DNA of 64,000 bases from Terriglobia bacterium (GCA_020073665.1 JAIQEU010000002.1:186001-250000); one strand, 5' to 3'. Shown: positions 36,607 to 46,494, counted from the first letter of the stretch. Numbers and translations: made by a program. The notes: generated from the sequence alone by a model not told the origin.

Positions 36607-37314
36607 ATGGAGAACTTAGTGGCGACAGCGGTGCTTGAAATCGAATCGGCCAAGACGGGCGAGACTACGCCGGCAGTCTGCGAGCATCCCTTTGTGGTGC
36701 GGTTCTGTCACTGGCTCAATGCGGTGGCGCTGTTCGTGATGGTGGGAAGCGGCTTGCAGATTTTCCGCGCCTTCCCCAGCTTCGGCGCCAAGATTCCCCA
36801 GAAAGACCTGCTGAACTGGCCTAAGTCGTTCGCCATCGGTGGCTGGCTGGGCGGTGCATTGCAGTGGCACCTCACCTTCATGTGGATCTACATCGCCACC
36901 GGCGTGGTTTACCTGGGATACCAGGTGTTCAGCGGTAATTACCGCCAAGTCTTGTTTGTGCCCGGAGATGTGCGCGGGGTGTGGCCGATGGCGCGGCATT
37001 ACTTCTTTTTCGGACCGAAGCCGCCGGCCCGGGAAGCCTACAACCCCCTGCAAAAACTGGCCTACACCTCCGCGGTGGTACTGGGCATCTTGTCAGCGCT
37101 GACCGGTCTGGCGATCTGGAAGCCGGTGCAGTTCTCCTGGCTGGCCTGGTTGCTGGGCGGGTTTCACTTGGCGCGGCTGTGGCATTTCGTGGTCATGTGG
37201 GCCATCCTGGGATTCCTGTTCGGCCATCTGGTCATGGTGGTTCTGCATGGGTGGAATAATTTCGTTTCGATGTTAACCGGATGGAAAAAGGACCCGGATT
37301 ACGCTCCACGCTAG
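36607..37314 (+). CDS. Cytochrome b561-type membrane subunit
   Basis: 235 residues, about five membrane helices. HPFVVRFCHWLNAVALFVMVGSGLQIF opens the fold, with His residues in FCHW, LQWHLTFMW, FHLARLWHFVVMW and FLFGHLVMVV suited to binding two haems b. Proteins of this class deliver quinol electrons to periplasmic molybdoenzymes or hydrogenases; the upstream MsrP-like enzyme is the likely partner. A GTG at 36619 with a GGAG six bases ahead is an alternative start. Confidence 0.85.
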   Translation: MENLVATAVLEIESAKTGETTPAVCEHPFVVRFCHWLNAVALFVMVGSGLQIFRAFPSFGAKIPQKDLLNWPKSFAIGGWLGGALQWHLTFMWIYIATGVVYLGYQVFSGNYRQVLFVPGDVRGVWPMARHYFFFGPKPPAREAYNPLQKLAYTSAVVLGILSALTGLAIWKPVQFSWLAWLLGGFHLARLWHFVVMWAILGFLFGHLVMVVLHGWNNFVSMLTGWKKDPDYAPR

Positions 37315-37366
37315 CGATTGTTGCAGCGGCCCTTGGACATCTGTAGTGGCACTGGAAGGAGCGGTG

Positions 37367-38005
37367 GTGAAAGGATCCCCCGGGCTGGACACGCAGGAAC
37401 AGGCGTTGATCCAGCAGATTCAGAACGGCGAGCCGGACAAGTTTTACGAACTGGTCAAGCCCTACGAGCGCAGGGTGTACACCGCGGCCTTCGCAGTTCT
37501 GCGGAATGCGGCGGATGCCGAGGAGGTGGCCCAGGAAGCCATCCTCAAGGCCTTCGCCAATCTGCGCCAGTTCCGGGCAGAGGCGCGATTCAGTACCTGG
37601 TTGATTCAGATTGCGGTGAACGAAGCTCGCATGCGGCGCAGGAAGGACCACGCGGAGATCATGGAGCCCATCGGAGAACACCAGGACGAAGAAGGCACCT
37701 ACACTCCGCGGGATTTTGCGGACTGGCGGGAGATTCCTTCCGAAGCCCTGCAGCGCGCCGAAGTCCGCGAACTGTTGCTCGAGGCCCTGGCTTCACTGGG
37801 TACCAAGTATCGGGAAGTATTTGTGTTGCGGGATATACAGCATTTGAGCATTGAAGAAGTGGCGGACTCACTCGGCATTTCGCGGGCTTCCGTCAAAACG
37901 CGGTTGTTGCGGGCCCGGCTGATGTTGCGCGATCTGCTGGCCCCGCGCATCGCCGAAGGTCGCTTCAGTCGGGAGCCTTTTGAGAAGGGAAACAAGCCAT
38001 GGTAG
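37367..38005 (+). CDS. ECF RNA polymerase sigma factor
   Basis: 212 residues. Region 2: AAFAVLRNAADAEEVAQEAILKAFANLRQFRAEARFSTWLIQIAVNEA; region 4: SLGTKYREVFVLRDIQHLSIEEVADSLGISRASVKTRLLRARLML. This is a sigma-E/RpoE-like factor for cell-envelope or oxidative stress. GAAGGAG lies five bases before the GTG at 37367; GTG 37346 would add seven residues. Its stop overlaps the anti-sigma gene by seven bases. Confidence 0.9.
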   Translation: MKGSPGLDTQEQALIQQIQNGEPDKFYELVKPYERRVYTAAFAVLRNAADAEEVAQEAILKAFANLRQFRAEARFSTWLIQIAVNEARMRRRKDHAEIMEPIGEHQDEEGTYTPRDFADWREIPSEALQRAEVRELLLEALASLGTKYREVFVLRDIQHLSIEEVADSLGISRASVKTRLLRARLMLRDLLAPRIAEGRFSREPFEKGNKPW

Positions 38006-38583
38006 CAGTGAACTGTGAGCAGGTTTGGCAGGAGATCTCCAATTACATTGATGGGGAGATTGATCCCAATCTGCGCGCGGCGTTGGAAGATCATGTCGGC
38101 GGGTGCCAGCGCTGCACCGCCGTCCTGCAGGGTACTCGTAACCTGGTCCGGTTGTATTCGGATGAACGGTTGTTCCAGGTCCCGCTCGGTTACAGTTGGC
38201 GTTTGCAGCGGCGGATTTCAGCCACTCTGCCCGGCCGGCGTGGAAACTCCCTGGGATGGCTGGTGGCAGTGGCCGCCACCGCCCTGATCGTGGGCGGCAT
38301 TACTCTCGCCAACTCCCGCGCAGCTGCGCCGAAAGTGCGGTCCGTGCACGCACAAATTGGCCGCGGTGTGCCGGCCACATTGGCGGTCATCGTCAACAAC
38401 CATGGAAAACTGTTTCACGTGGCCGGCTGCCCGTTTCTCAACGAGAAAGACGGCACGCGCACGCTGACTGCGGAAGAAGCCGAGCACGAAGGCTACGTGC
38501 CCTGCGTGCGTTGCATGGCTAAGTACCTGGGCCAGGTGGCGATGAATTGGACTAAGAAAGCCTGGGGAATAGTATCCGCGTAG
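37999..38583 (+). CDS. Anti-sigma factor with zinc finger and periplasmic Ada-like metal site
   Basis: 194 residues. The cytoplasmic ZAS motif H32-x3-C36-x2-C39 binds the sigma factor partner. One membrane helix (about 84-104) follows. The periplasmic C-terminal part has H140-x3-C144 ... P-C169-x2-C172 in the order LFHVAGCPFL then GYVPCVRC, which resembles the zinc-binding module of Ada and related short domains. It is overlapped by the sigma factor gene, so both are co-expressed. The outer metal/thiol site could be the sensor; that is inference. Confidence 0.82.
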   Translation: MVAVNCEQVWQEISNYIDGEIDPNLRAALEDHVGGCQRCTAVLQGTRNLVRLYSDERLFQVPLGYSWRLQRRISATLPGRRGNSLGWLVAVAATALIVGGITLANSRAAAPKVRSVHAQIGRGVPATLAVIVNNHGKLFHVAGCPFLNEKDGTRTLTAEEAEHEGYVPCVRCMAKYLGQVAMNWTKKAWGIVSA

Positions 38584-38986
38584 TGCTTTTTTGTCAGCGC
38601 CGGCGTCCGCGTCGCCCACCACTGCATAAGAAGTAAGCAATCCCGCCAGGGCCAACCAAAATCTGAGGAGACCGTGCGCAGAGCTGTTGCGCCGGCAGCC
38701 TGCCCTGAGCGAAGCCGAAGGGGGCCCCGCAGGCCACGGCTTCACCCCCGCCATTAGAACGCAAAAAGCGAGTGCGGCTTTACCCGTCGACAAGTCTATA
38801 CACCACCCCAACCGCTGTTCATCAACTTGGAATCGCTTGGGCCGGAAAGCGTTTCGCTGCGTTCACGGCGCCATATGCTGGCTGTTTCTGCGTAGATTCC
38901 TCAACGGAGGGATCCCGAAAACTTGCTGATCGCTGGCAGAGCATTCCGGTATAATTCTGCCGTCCAGAGTACGAGAGGGACCTTCC
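38584..38986. other. Intergenic region with degenerate repeat
   Basis: 403 bp with no supported gene. 38722-38790 looks like a decayed double-hairpin repeat (GGCCACGGCTTCACC, then GCGGCTTTACCCG). The rest is unremarkable. Confidence 0.5.
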
Positions 38987-39457
38987 ATGGTGTACTTGAA
39001 TCGACTCTCTTGGGTGGTCGCGTTGCTGCTTGTCGCCTGCTCCAGCCAACTGGCAAGGGCAGCCGAACCCCCGTCTGACTTGTGCTCGCTCCTGCCTTCT
39101 GCGATGGTAAGCAAGACATTGGGACAGACTTACGGTTCTCCGAAAAAGACTGTTGCCCCCCGGCCGTTCCCAAACACCAATGAAGGAACCGATTGCACCT
39201 ATGAATCTGGGGGACACAGCCTGTTGTTCCGTGTATACGTCGATCCGTCGCCATCGGCATCGGCTGACCTCTTCGCGAAGCTGAGGAATTACTTTGGAAC
39301 CGGATCAACTACGGTGAGCGGCGTAGGAGACGAAGCTTATTTGGACAAGCTGCATGGACTGCATGTCCGCAAGGGCAAAGTCCGTTATTTTCTCGATGGT
39401 GCGGGAACACCCAAGCAGAAAAGCGACCTCGCCGTTGGGATCGCAGGGCAACTCTGA
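38987..39457 (+). CDS. Secreted or lipoprotein-like hypothetical protein
   Basis: 156 residues. The N-terminal hydrophobic stretch VVALLLVACSSQLA contains a possible lipobox (LVAC), so it may be a lipoprotein. DLCSLLPSAMVSKTLGQTYG, CTYESGGHSLLFRVYVDP and VSGVGDEAYLDKL are reminiscent of DUF3558-like domains. Function unknown. Confidence 0.6.
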   Translation: MVYLNRLSWVVALLLVACSSQLARAAEPPSDLCSLLPSAMVSKTLGQTYGSPKKTVAPRPFPNTNEGTDCTYESGGHSLLFRVYVDPSPSASADLFAKLRNYFGTGSTTVSGVGDEAYLDKLHGLHVRKGKVRYFLDGAGTPKQKSDLAVGIAGQL

Positions 39458-39472
39458 GGCGCATTCCTTTAC

Positions 39473-39625
39473 TCAGGGCTGAATCTCAAGGAAGTCGTGG
39501 CGCTCCCAGTGGTCGTGTCGGTCCACCAAAACTGTGGCTTGCCCTTTCCGATGGTCAATCGACAGCCGCCGTGTATATTTTTGCAGGCGATAGCACAAGT
39601 ACGCCTGTTTGTTCGCCTTTGGCAG
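39473..39625 (-). pseudogene. Possible gene remnant
   Basis: An open frame of 50 codons reading AYLCYRLQKYTRRLSIDHRK then GQATVLVDRHDHWERHDFLEI looks protein-like and ends in a normal stop, but has no ATG/GTG start; an in-frame TAG lies 12 bases further upstream. It could be the 3' end of a lost gene. Confidence 0.25.
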
Positions 39626-39684
39626 GGATAATGAGTGCTATCGCGATTTTTCAACAACAATCGGCAGTTAAGACCCCTTCGCAA

Positions 39685-40563
39685 TCATTGGTTTCGCCAG
39701 GCGAGTGTGTGACGCAAACCCTCTGCGTACGATACGTGCTCGGCGTAACCCAATTCTGATCGAATGCGGCTTGTGTCGTAAGCGATGTCCTGTGCCAAGT
39801 TGAACTGTCTGCTTTCGTCAGTAGGTATGCTCGAAGGTGGCAGCCCAGCAAGGCGTTCGCCCACCGTCGGGGTTGGAGATTCACCCACGTTGTAGATTCT
39901 TCCCGATGCGGCAGGATGTGTCGCGGCCAGTACGATGGCAGCCGCCACGTTTTCGACGTAGCCGTGCGTCCAGCGCCACTGGGGTCGGTGACGGAAGGCA
40001 TAGACAGTCGCCAGATCCGCGTTGTTGCCCGGTCCGTACACCTTGGGCAATCGCAGAACCACACCGGGCAGATCGCGATCACCTAGAATCTCACGCTCCA
40101 CAAGAATCTTCTCGTAATCATAGGTCCAGTCCGCGGCCGATTTTGCTTGTCTTCGATAGGGATACAAGACGCTCCTTAGCGGTGAATCCTCGTGGAGCAG
40201 TCCCTCTTCGATAGAACCGAGTTCGGTGCCAGTCAGACGGCCGTAGGCGCGATAGACGTCACCGCTGCTCAGCGCTACAACTCGTGCAGCACGACCGCGA
40301 AAGGCTTTCATCGCTGCTCGCGAATCGGCTTCGCCCATGGGGATCATATGCACCACGGCGTCGAACAATTCTGCTAGCAGTTCATGCGGAAAACCCAGCA
40401 CTGGCATCGCAGCCAGCGAGTTATGAATGTGCCGGACGTTCTTGAGCAGGTCGGCTTCAGTCTTCCCGCGATGGTAGAGAAGTACATCATGCCCCTGGTC
40501 TAGAAACTGCCGCACAACGTGGGGGCCGATGAACTTGGTCCCGCCAATAATCAGAACGCGCAT
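39685..40563 (-). CDS. NAD-dependent epimerase/dehydratase family protein
   Basis: 292 residues. Rossmann signature IIGGTKFIGPHVVRQFLDQGH at the N-terminus (GxxxxG), then VALSSGDVYRAYG, YDYEKILVE and VVLRLPKVYGPGN, consistent with extended short-chain dehydrogenases acting on nucleotide sugars. The catalytic Tyr-x3-Lys is not certain. The stop lies close to an AT-rich 227-bp gap. Confidence 0.82.
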   Translation of the reverse strand: MRVLIIGGTKFIGPHVVRQFLDQGHDVLLYHRGKTEADLLKNVRHIHNSLAAMPVLGFPHELLAELFDAVVHMIPMGEADSRAAMKAFRGRAARVVALSSGDVYRAYGRLTGTELGSIEEGLLHEDSPLRSVLYPYRRQAKSAADWTYDYEKILVEREILGDRDLPGVVLRLPKVYGPGNNADLATVYAFRHRPQWRWTHGYVENVAAAIVLAATHPAASGRIYNVGESPTPTVGERLAGLPPSSIPTDESRQFNLAQDIAYDTSRIRSELGYAEHVSYAEGLRHTLAWRNQ

Positions 40564-40704
40564 GCAATCAAGAGTCCCGCGTTGAAGATCCCACCGAGTC
40601 CATCAAGCTGTTCGGTCTTCCGACTTGTTGAATGCCAAGATGTCCTCCTGGCAGGCCCTGCCGCGATACCCAAGCGGACTTCGATTCCTGAGAATAAACC
40701 ATAG

Positions 40705-40777
40705 TTGACGAAATCAGGCGATTACACTCAAAACCCCTTCACCGGGGTCAATGAGTGTAATGGGGATGTTACGTCAA
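40705..40777. repeat. Palindromic ATTACACTCA repeat, copy 1
   Basis: ATTACACTCA...TGAGTGTAAT inverted pair, with inner AAACCCC/GGGGTCA, and an outer TTGACG/CGTCAA pair. It shares sequence with copies at 42819, 62466 and 63611 and a half copy at 21331. Confidence 0.8.
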
Positions 40778-41028
40778 CAGTCCCTTGGGCGGAGTTCGTG
40801 CTGTTCGGACCCATCCCATAACGGTCAATGCTGCAAACGTTCTGTTTCGGGCGGGATCGATCTCCTCTGCAGATTTTTCCGCAACGACAGTCGCCAACGG
40901 TGAGAGAATGTAAGCGAGAAATACAAACGAACGCAACTGTTTCGCCTCCCCGAAGAGCAGTTCCCGCCCGTTGAGACGCAGCACCCCCTGAGGCGAAGGT
41001 CTCCGAATTCCAGCGAGGCGCATCCTTT
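40778..41028. other. Intergenic region
   Basis: 251 bp; with the repeat just left, 465 bp lacks a convincing gene. A minus-strand open frame (40769-41023) exists but its end lies in the repeat. Confidence 0.4.
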
Positions 41029-41340
41029 ATGAGAAGGCCTTGCTTAGGCCTCATTTTTTTCGTGCTTCTGGGCTTTGGTGTGTCTCTGGCCGTTCCGGCA
41101 GAAGACGTGACGGAGACCGCGTTCGACGATTCGGAGGAGCTGCCTTACGAGGGCACTCCTCTGTTCTCAGTCGTGGTGCCGTTGGCGGCTGCCCGGACAA
41201 CTCAGGCGGTGCCAAGTTCCTTACACCCTAGACTTGCTGCTCCATCCCCGTTTGCCCCTGCGCGTGTCCGCGACACTGATGCTAATCGTGCCACCGACAC
41301 ACGAATCTCATTGGCCCTACTCTGCACCCTGCTCTGCTAG
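41029..41340 (+). CDS. Small secreted hypothetical protein
   Basis: 103 residues with a signal peptide (LGLIFFVLLGFGVSLAVPA) and an acidic early mature part (DVTETAFDDSEELPYEGTPL). No function. The downstream half is Ala/Arg/Pro-rich and less convincing. Confidence 0.45.
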   Translation: MRRPCLGLIFFVLLGFGVSLAVPAEDVTETAFDDSEELPYEGTPLFSVVVPLAAARTTQAVPSSLHPRLAAPSPFAPARVRDTDANRATDTRISLALLCTLLC

Positions 41341-41423
41341 GCAACTTCGGTTGTCTCGCCTCGCTGAAGAACCGTTCCACCACATCTCACGGTCTAAGGA
41401 CCCCGCCTTAAAGGAGAGATTTT

Positions 41424-42683
41424 ATGAAACGACTCGGCGCACTGACGTGCGTTGCTGTGACTCTAATGGCTGCGCTGGCACTCACGGTTCCACTGGCGGC
41501 GCAAGAACAACCACAGACTCATTACACCGTCCAGGACCTCGGCACGCTGGGCGGGACATTCAGCTGGGCTTATGGCATCAACAACAAAGGCTCAATCAGC
41601 GGTATGTCCCTCTTGTCCGGTGATACAGCAATGCGTGCCTTCCTGTGGCGGAAAGGCCAGATGACAGATCTCGGTACCCTTGGAGGCTTCAACAGCAGTC
41701 CTATTTACAAACCCAACGAGAGGGATGAGGTCGTGGGTCAGGCCGAAACCTCTATCCCAGACCCGTTTCACGATATTCTTTGTACCAGCCTTTTCTTCGA
41801 TCTGGACACTGGGCTTTCTTGTGCTGCCTTTCTTTGGAAAGACGGAACAATCATGCCCCTCCGGTCCCTTGTTGAAGGGCGCAACAGTCGCGCCGACGCA
41901 ATCAACAACCGCGGCCAAGTGGTAGGGAATGCGGAGAATTCCACGCCACAGTCTTGCGAACAATCCCCATTTAAATTGAGGCCGGTGATGTGGGAACGCG
42001 GCGAGATCCAAGAATTACCCACTTTGTACGGCGACCCGGAGGGGCGCGCTTTAGGGATCAACGACCGGGGGCAGGTTGTTGGTTGGACGCTTTCTGAGGA
42101 CTGTGTTTTTCACAGCGTGCTCTGGGAAAAAGGCACCGTGACCGACTTGGGCAACCTTGGGGGAACCTACAATACTGCTTTTTCCATCAATAATCGAGGT
42201 CAAGCCTTCGGTCAAGCCAGCTTGCCCGGCGAATCAACTCGTCATGCTTTCCTGTGGCAGAAGGACACTGGGATGATGGATCTTGGCACGTTGTTCGGAG
42301 ATTTCTCTAGTAGCGCATGGAGCATTGACAACAAAGGCCGGGTTGTAGGCACGTCGTGTGACGTCAACTTCAATTGCCGTGCGTTCCTCTGGCAAGACGG
42401 TATCATGACGGACCTCAATACCCTGATTCCTGCTGACTCCGGCTGGTTCCTGGTGGAATCAGACGGGATCAACGCTCGAGGGGAGATTGTCGGGTTGGGC
42501 TGCACGGATCTTGAATGCCACGCTTTCTTGGCGGCCCCGATGGACGGTGTTTTACCTGACTCTCTCACGATGCAACGCGACACCCGGCCAAGGACAACGG
42601 TCGTGCTGCCGGAAAATGTTCGCAAACTGCTTCAGCAGCGACAAGGCAACCGCCTTGGAGTTGGACTGACGAGACCACAGTAA
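41424..42683 (+). CDS. HAF-repeat extracellular protein
   Basis: 419 residues with a signal peptide (about 1-26). At least five repeat units of the form (H/R)AFLW..G.M.DLGTLGG ... A.(S/G)INN.G.(V/I).G follow: GTLGGTFSWAYGINNKGSISG, DLGTLGGF, DLGNLGGTYNTAFSINNRGQ and MMDLGTLFGDFSSSAWSIDNKG. These HAF repeats build an extracellular beta-propeller-like structure; ligand unknown. Cys residues in pairs suggest disulfides. Confidence 0.87.
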   Translation: MKRLGALTCVAVTLMAALALTVPLAAQEQPQTHYTVQDLGTLGGTFSWAYGINNKGSISGMSLLSGDTAMRAFLWRKGQMTDLGTLGGFNSSPIYKPNERDEVVGQAETSIPDPFHDILCTSLFFDLDTGLSCAAFLWKDGTIMPLRSLVEGRNSRADAINNRGQVVGNAENSTPQSCEQSPFKLRPVMWERGEIQELPTLYGDPEGRALGINDRGQVVGWTLSEDCVFHSVLWEKGTVTDLGNLGGTYNTAFSINNRGQAFGQASLPGESTRHAFLWQKDTGMMDLGTLFGDFSSSAWSIDNKGRVVGTSCDVNFNCRAFLWQDGIMTDLNTLIPADSGWFLVESDGINARGEIVGLGCTDLECHAFLAAPMDGVLPDSLTMQRDTRPRTTVVLPENVRKLLQQRQGNRLGVGLTRPQ

Positions 42684-42818
42684 GCGTTTGAGAAAATTGG
42701 TCGGCCTGACGCTATGAACTCCAGTCGAACATAATCTGAAAGACTGTCAACGATCCAAGCCGTCCGATGTCTGGGCGGCTTTTCTTTTGCATCACGCGGA
42801 AGGTGGAAGGGGTAACTG

Positions 42819-42890
42819 TTGAAATCAGGCGATTACACTCATTGACTCCGGTCCGGGAGGGGTTTTGAGTGTAATGGCGATGTTTCGCCA
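42819..42890. repeat. Palindromic ATTACACTCA repeat, copy 2
   Basis: ATTACACTCATTGAC...GGTTTTGAGTGTAAT, with the inner sequence inverted relative to copy 1. The left flank GAAATCAGGCG is identical to copy 1. Confidence 0.8.
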
Positions 42891-42920
42891 AGCGACACAA
42901 CCGGCTCCTGTCCGCAATAA

Positions 42921-43235
42921 TCATTTCATTAACAACAGGTGCACTATCCACGGCAAGACACTCAGCGAGAGCAAGACGGAGCAGCGACTGGACACATCTC
43001 TTCGCGTGGGTCGGCGAGTCCTTGAGGCCACTAAGAAATGGAGCGCAAGTACCAAAACGGCGGTGTAGCAAACCAAGCCCAGATGGCCCGTAGTCCCCTG
43101 TTTCCAAAAGCTGATGAGGGCACCCGACGCCCCAATTACGCACCAAGAGCCGTAGACTGCGGTGGGAAACCAATCTTTCAGTGGTTCAGGGTGCGGTGGC
43201 GGTAGACTCTCGATCATCGCTCCCAATTCTCCCAT
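42921..43235 (-). CDS. Hypothetical membrane protein
   Basis: 104 residues from the ATG at 43235 (43217 is an alternative). Three hydrophobic helices (VYGSWCVIGASGALISF, LGLVCYTAVLVLALHFLVA, CSVLLSLSVLPWIVHLLLM). An upstream extension runs into a GGGTGGCCCACC repeat and is not favoured. No family. Confidence 0.45.
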   Translation of the reverse strand: MGELGAMIESLPPPHPEPLKDWFPTAVYGSWCVIGASGALISFWKQGTTGHLGLVCYTAVLVLALHFLVASRTRRPTRRDVSSRCSVLLSLSVLPWIVHLLLMK

Positions 43236-43240
43236 ACGAA

Positions 43241-43286
43241 TCGACGGGTGGCCCACCTTCGCGTCTTTTGCAAAGGTGGGGCGCGG
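43241..43286. repeat. GGGTGGCCCACC-type dispersed repeat
   Basis: GGGTGGCCCACCTTCGCGTC followed by TTTTGCAAAGGTGGGGCGCG: an imperfect palindrome with CCACCTT/AAGGTGG arms, as at 49841, 51219 and 52133. Confidence 0.65.
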
Positions 43287-43318
43287 AACCTCGGCGCTCA
43301 CACCCCCATCGGATTTCC

Positions 43319-45988
43319 TTACTCCTGCCTTACCGCGGTGAACGGATCAATATTGGTCACATTCAGCGCCGGCACAAAACACGAAACCGTCGCCACCGAC
43401 AAAAACAATAACGACACGGCGGCGAAGGTCATGATGTCCGTCGGACTGGTAGCAAACAGCAGGGTAGAGAGCAGCCGCGCCAGGGCTGCGGCGGCCACAA
43501 TTCCCAGTACTGTGCCGGTCACGGCCAGCGAGAGCCCCTGCCCAACCACCATGCGCAGGATGGATTCCTTGGTCTGGCCCAGGGCCATGCGAATTCCCAA
43601 CTCGTGAGTGCGCTGGCTGATGGACAGCGCCATCACGCCTGCAATCCCGCTGGCGCTGATCAGCACCGCTAACGCCGCGAACAACCCGAGCAACATGGTG
43701 GTGACTCGCGGTGAGGCCACCGAGTCTGCCTGCAGGCGCTCGATAGTCTCGACCTGGTCCACGGCGAGTTGGGGATCGATCTCATGAAGAGCGGCGCGTA
43801 TCACCGTTGCGAAACTGGTGGGATCGGCGGCACTGCGCACGATCAGGTGGCCGACGCCACCTCCGGATTGAAACACTGGAATATAGACTTCATCCCCGGG
43901 GGGATGGTCGAAACCATACTCGCGCGCGTCTCCGACTACGCCCACGATGGTGATCCAGGTTTTGCCTTCGTCAAAACTGATGCGCTTGCCGAGAGCATCT
44001 TCGTTGGCCCAGCGGTGTCCGGCCAGGGACTGATTGATCACTGCCACTTTCAGCGTGTCGCCATCGTCATGGTCGGTGAAAGTGCGGCCGCGCAACAGCG
44101 GCTGGCGGATAGTCTCGAAGTAGCTGGAACTAACGCTGGTGGTATCGACGATCGGCTCCAGATCGCCTTTGGCTACCAGTCGCCCCTCAATCTGGAAGGT
44201 GTTGCTGCCCGGACCTCCCACGATGCCGCCCGGGTTGAACGGGAAGTTGCCGGCGAGGGCGGCGGACTCGAGTCCGCTCACCGTGCTCATGCGGCTCAGA
44301 ACGTTCTTGGAAAGCGCCAGCGATTGGGCGGGCGTCGCGTAACGGGTGAAGCTCGGGCTGATGCGCAGGGTGAGCAAGTGATCGGGCTTGAAGCCGGGGT
44401 CGACTCGTTCGAGCCGCAGGAAGCTGCGGATCATGAGGCCTGCTCCGATCAGCAAAGTAAAAGAAATTGCGATTTGACCGATGACCAGCGCGGCCCGCAG
44501 CCGGTGGCGTCCGCGGCTGGTGGTGGTTTGACCGCTGGATTGCTTGAGCGCGTCGCTGACCTGCCGGCCCGAGGAAAATACCGGAGCCAGACCGAACAGA
44601 ATTCCGGACAGTACAGAAACGACTACGGTGAACAGCAATACCGGCCCATCAATGCGCACTTCGGCGGCGCGGGTGGTGAATCGTCCGGCAAACTTGACCA
44701 GCAGTTGCAGCGCAGGCGGCGCCAGCATTAAACCAACTGCTCCTCCGGCTAGCGCCAGCAGGATGGTTTCCGTAAGCAACTGCCGCGCCAGCCGCGCCCG
44801 CGTCGCCCCCAAAGCGCTGCGAACGGCGAGCTCGCGCTCGCGTTTGAGCAACCGGGCCAACAAAAGATTGGCCACGTTAGCACATGCGATCAGCAACACG
44901 AACCCCGCCGCCCCTAATAATATGAGCAGCGTCGGCCGCGCTTGATGCGTCAGTTCCTCCTGCAGCGACTGCACTCCAATCCCGAACCCGTAGGCCTTGG
45001 GATAGGACTCAGGGTAGGTAGCTTCGAGTTGATGAGCAACCGCCGACAGGTCGGCCTGCGCCGTCTGCAACGGCACTCCCGGCTTCAGCCGCCCGAAGGC
45101 CGCCATCATGCGATGGTCCCGCATGTCCCGCATGTCCGGCGACGCCCGGAACGGGCACTGCGACGTGGGCATGTATACGTCGTTGGTGGCGGGGTATTGG
45201 GGGATTTGGGGGAGCACGCCGATGACGGTGTGGGGGCGGTTGTTCATCTGGAAAACTTTGCCGACGATGTTGGGGTCGCCGCCGAGATGGCTTTGCCAGT
45301 ATTCGTAGGCGAGCACCAGAACGGCATCAGCGTTGGGCGACTCGTCGCTGGCGATGAAGGTGCGGCCGAGCAGCGGCTTGACGCCGAGGACATCGAAGAA
45401 ATTGGCGGAGACAACTGCGGTCTGGACGCGCTCGGCCCAATCTTCTCCAAGCAGCAGGAAAACCATGCTGTGATATTCGACCACGTCCTGCAGAGTGTGG
45501 TTGTAAGAGCGATAGTCGAGGATTTCCTTCACGGAAAACGGGATGTTGGAGACGTGGGCGGCAGCGGCCTCCTGCTTCATGACCACCAGTTGCTGGCCAT
45601 CGCGATAGGGCAGGGGCCGCAGCAGCACGCCATAGACGACGCTGAAGATGGCGGTATTCGCGCCGATTCCCAGAGCCAGCGTCAACACCACCATGGCCGT
45701 GAACCCAGGGTTACGGCGCAGCATGCGGAAACCGTAGCGCATGTCCTGCAGCAACGTCTCCAGGAAGGCTCCGGCGCGCACCTGGCGCACCTGTTCCTTC
45801 ACCTGGTCCACGCCGCCCAATTCGATGCGGGCGCGGCGGCGCGCTTCCTCGGGATCCAAACCCTGCGCAATCTTTTCCTGGGTGAGCAAGTCCAGGTAGG
45901 AGGAAACTTCCTGGTCGAGCTCCTGCTCGTTTTCCTTGCGCTGCGAGAGGCTGCGAAAAATACTGGCGATCCGCGAGAAGATGGGCAT
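43319..45988 (-). CDS. ADOP-family ABC transporter permease (MacB/FtsX-like)
   Basis: 889 residues, the length of acidobacterial-duplicated-orphan-permease proteins. A charged N-terminal region ([31 protein letters not shown]) precedes [37 protein letters not shown]. Two FtsX permease cores (about 380-500 and 770-885, each with [12 protein letters not shown] or [13 protein letters not shown]) and two MacB-type periplasmic domains follow. No ATPase gene is adjacent, as expected for this family. A PadR regulator lies 15 bp upstream in the same direction. Confidence 0.92.
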   Translation of the reverse strand: MPIFSRIASIFRSLSQRKENEQELDQEVSSYLDLLTQEKIAQGLDPEEARRRARIELGGVDQVKEQVRQVRAGAFLETLLQDMRYGFRMLRRNPGFTAMVVLTLALGIGANTAIFSVVYGVLLRPLPYRDGQQLVVMKQEAAAAHVSNIPFSVKEILDYRSYNHTLQDVVEYHSMVFLLLGEDWAERVQTAVVSANFFDVLGVKPLLGRTFIASDESPNADAVLVLAYEYWQSHLGGDPNIVGKVFQMNNRPHTVIGVLPQIPQYPATNDVYMPTSQCPFRASPDMRDMRDHRMMAAFGRLKPGVPLQTAQADLSAVAHQLEATYPESYPKAYGFGIGVQSLQEELTHQARPTLLILLGAAGFVLLIACANVANLLLARLLKRERELAVRSALGATRARLARQLLTETILLALAGGAVGLMLAPPALQLLVKFAGRFTTRAAEVRIDGPVLLFTVVVSVLSGILFGLAPVFSSGRQVSDALKQSSGQTTTSRGRHRLRAALVIGQIAISFTLLIGAGLMIRSFLRLERVDPGFKPDHLLTLRISPSFTRYATPAQSLALSKNVLSRMSTVSGLESAALAGNFPFNPGGIVGGPGSNTFQIEGRLVAKGDLEPIVDTTSVSSSYFETIRQPLLRGRTFTDHDDGDTLKVAVINQSLAGHRWANEDALGKRISFDEGKTWITIVGVVGDAREYGFDHPPGDEVYIPVFQSGGGVGHLIVRSAADPTSFATVIRAALHEIDPQLAVDQVETIERLQADSVASPRVTTMLLGLFAALAVLISASGIAGVMALSISQRTHELGIRMALGQTKESILRMVVGQGLSLAVTGTVLGIVAAAALARLLSTLLFATSPTDIMTFAAVSLLFLSVATVSCFVPALNVTNIDPFTAVRQE

Positions 45989-46003
45989 AGTGGCCGCTCC
46001 TGA

Positions 46004-46342
46004 TCAGGATGCTTCGAGGGCGCGCGCGATGGCCAGCGCGATGCGTCCCCAACGCTCGGTTTCGGTTTCCAGCTGGCGATGGCCCGCCTTGGTCAGGCGG
46101 TAGTACTTGGCGCGACGGTTGTTCTCCGACTCGCCCCAAGTGGAGGTGAGCCAGCCCTCTTCTTCCATCCGGTAGAGGGCGGGGAACAGCGAGCCGGGCT
46201 TCACCTGGAACGTGCCCTGGGTAATCTGCTCGATACGGCGGGCGATGCCCAGCCCGTGCAGTTCCGCCGCGGACAGCGACTTCAGGATCAACATGTCGAG
46301 CGTTCCCTGCAGCAGCGAGGTTTGTTCTGAGGCCAAGGCCAT
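46004..46342 (-). CDS. PadR-family transcription regulator
   Basis: 112 residues. GTLDMLILKSLSAAELHGLGIARRIEQ, then PGSLFPALYRMEEEGWLTSTWG and RRAKYYRLTKAGHRQLETE form the PadR winged HTH. Likely represses the downstream ADOP permease, the standard arrangement in acidobacteria. Confidence 0.93.
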   Translation of the reverse strand: MALASEQTSLLQGTLDMLILKSLSAAELHGLGIARRIEQITQGTFQVKPGSLFPALYRMEEEGWLTSTWGESENNRRAKYYRLTKAGHRQLETETERWGRIALAIARALEAS

Positions 46343-46494
46343 GCTCCTATAGACGGACTAGAGAAGAGTAGGGTGGCGACCTATAGGATGTCAATAGGAG
46401 AATGGGGAGGGTCTTTCTTCTCTTCGCCCGGGAAAATCATTGTTCGCGGAGCAGGGTATCCGCAAATGAACAGGGACCGCGACCCGCCAATTCC

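Noticed and set aside
40769-41023. 84-codon minus-strand open frame
   Set aside because: Its end runs toward a dispersed repeat, no signal peptide or domain, and no good ribosome-binding site; kept as intergenic.
40705-42890. CRISPR-like arrangement of the ATTACACTCA repeats
   Set aside because: Copies are far apart with genes between them, no regular spacers and no cas genes.
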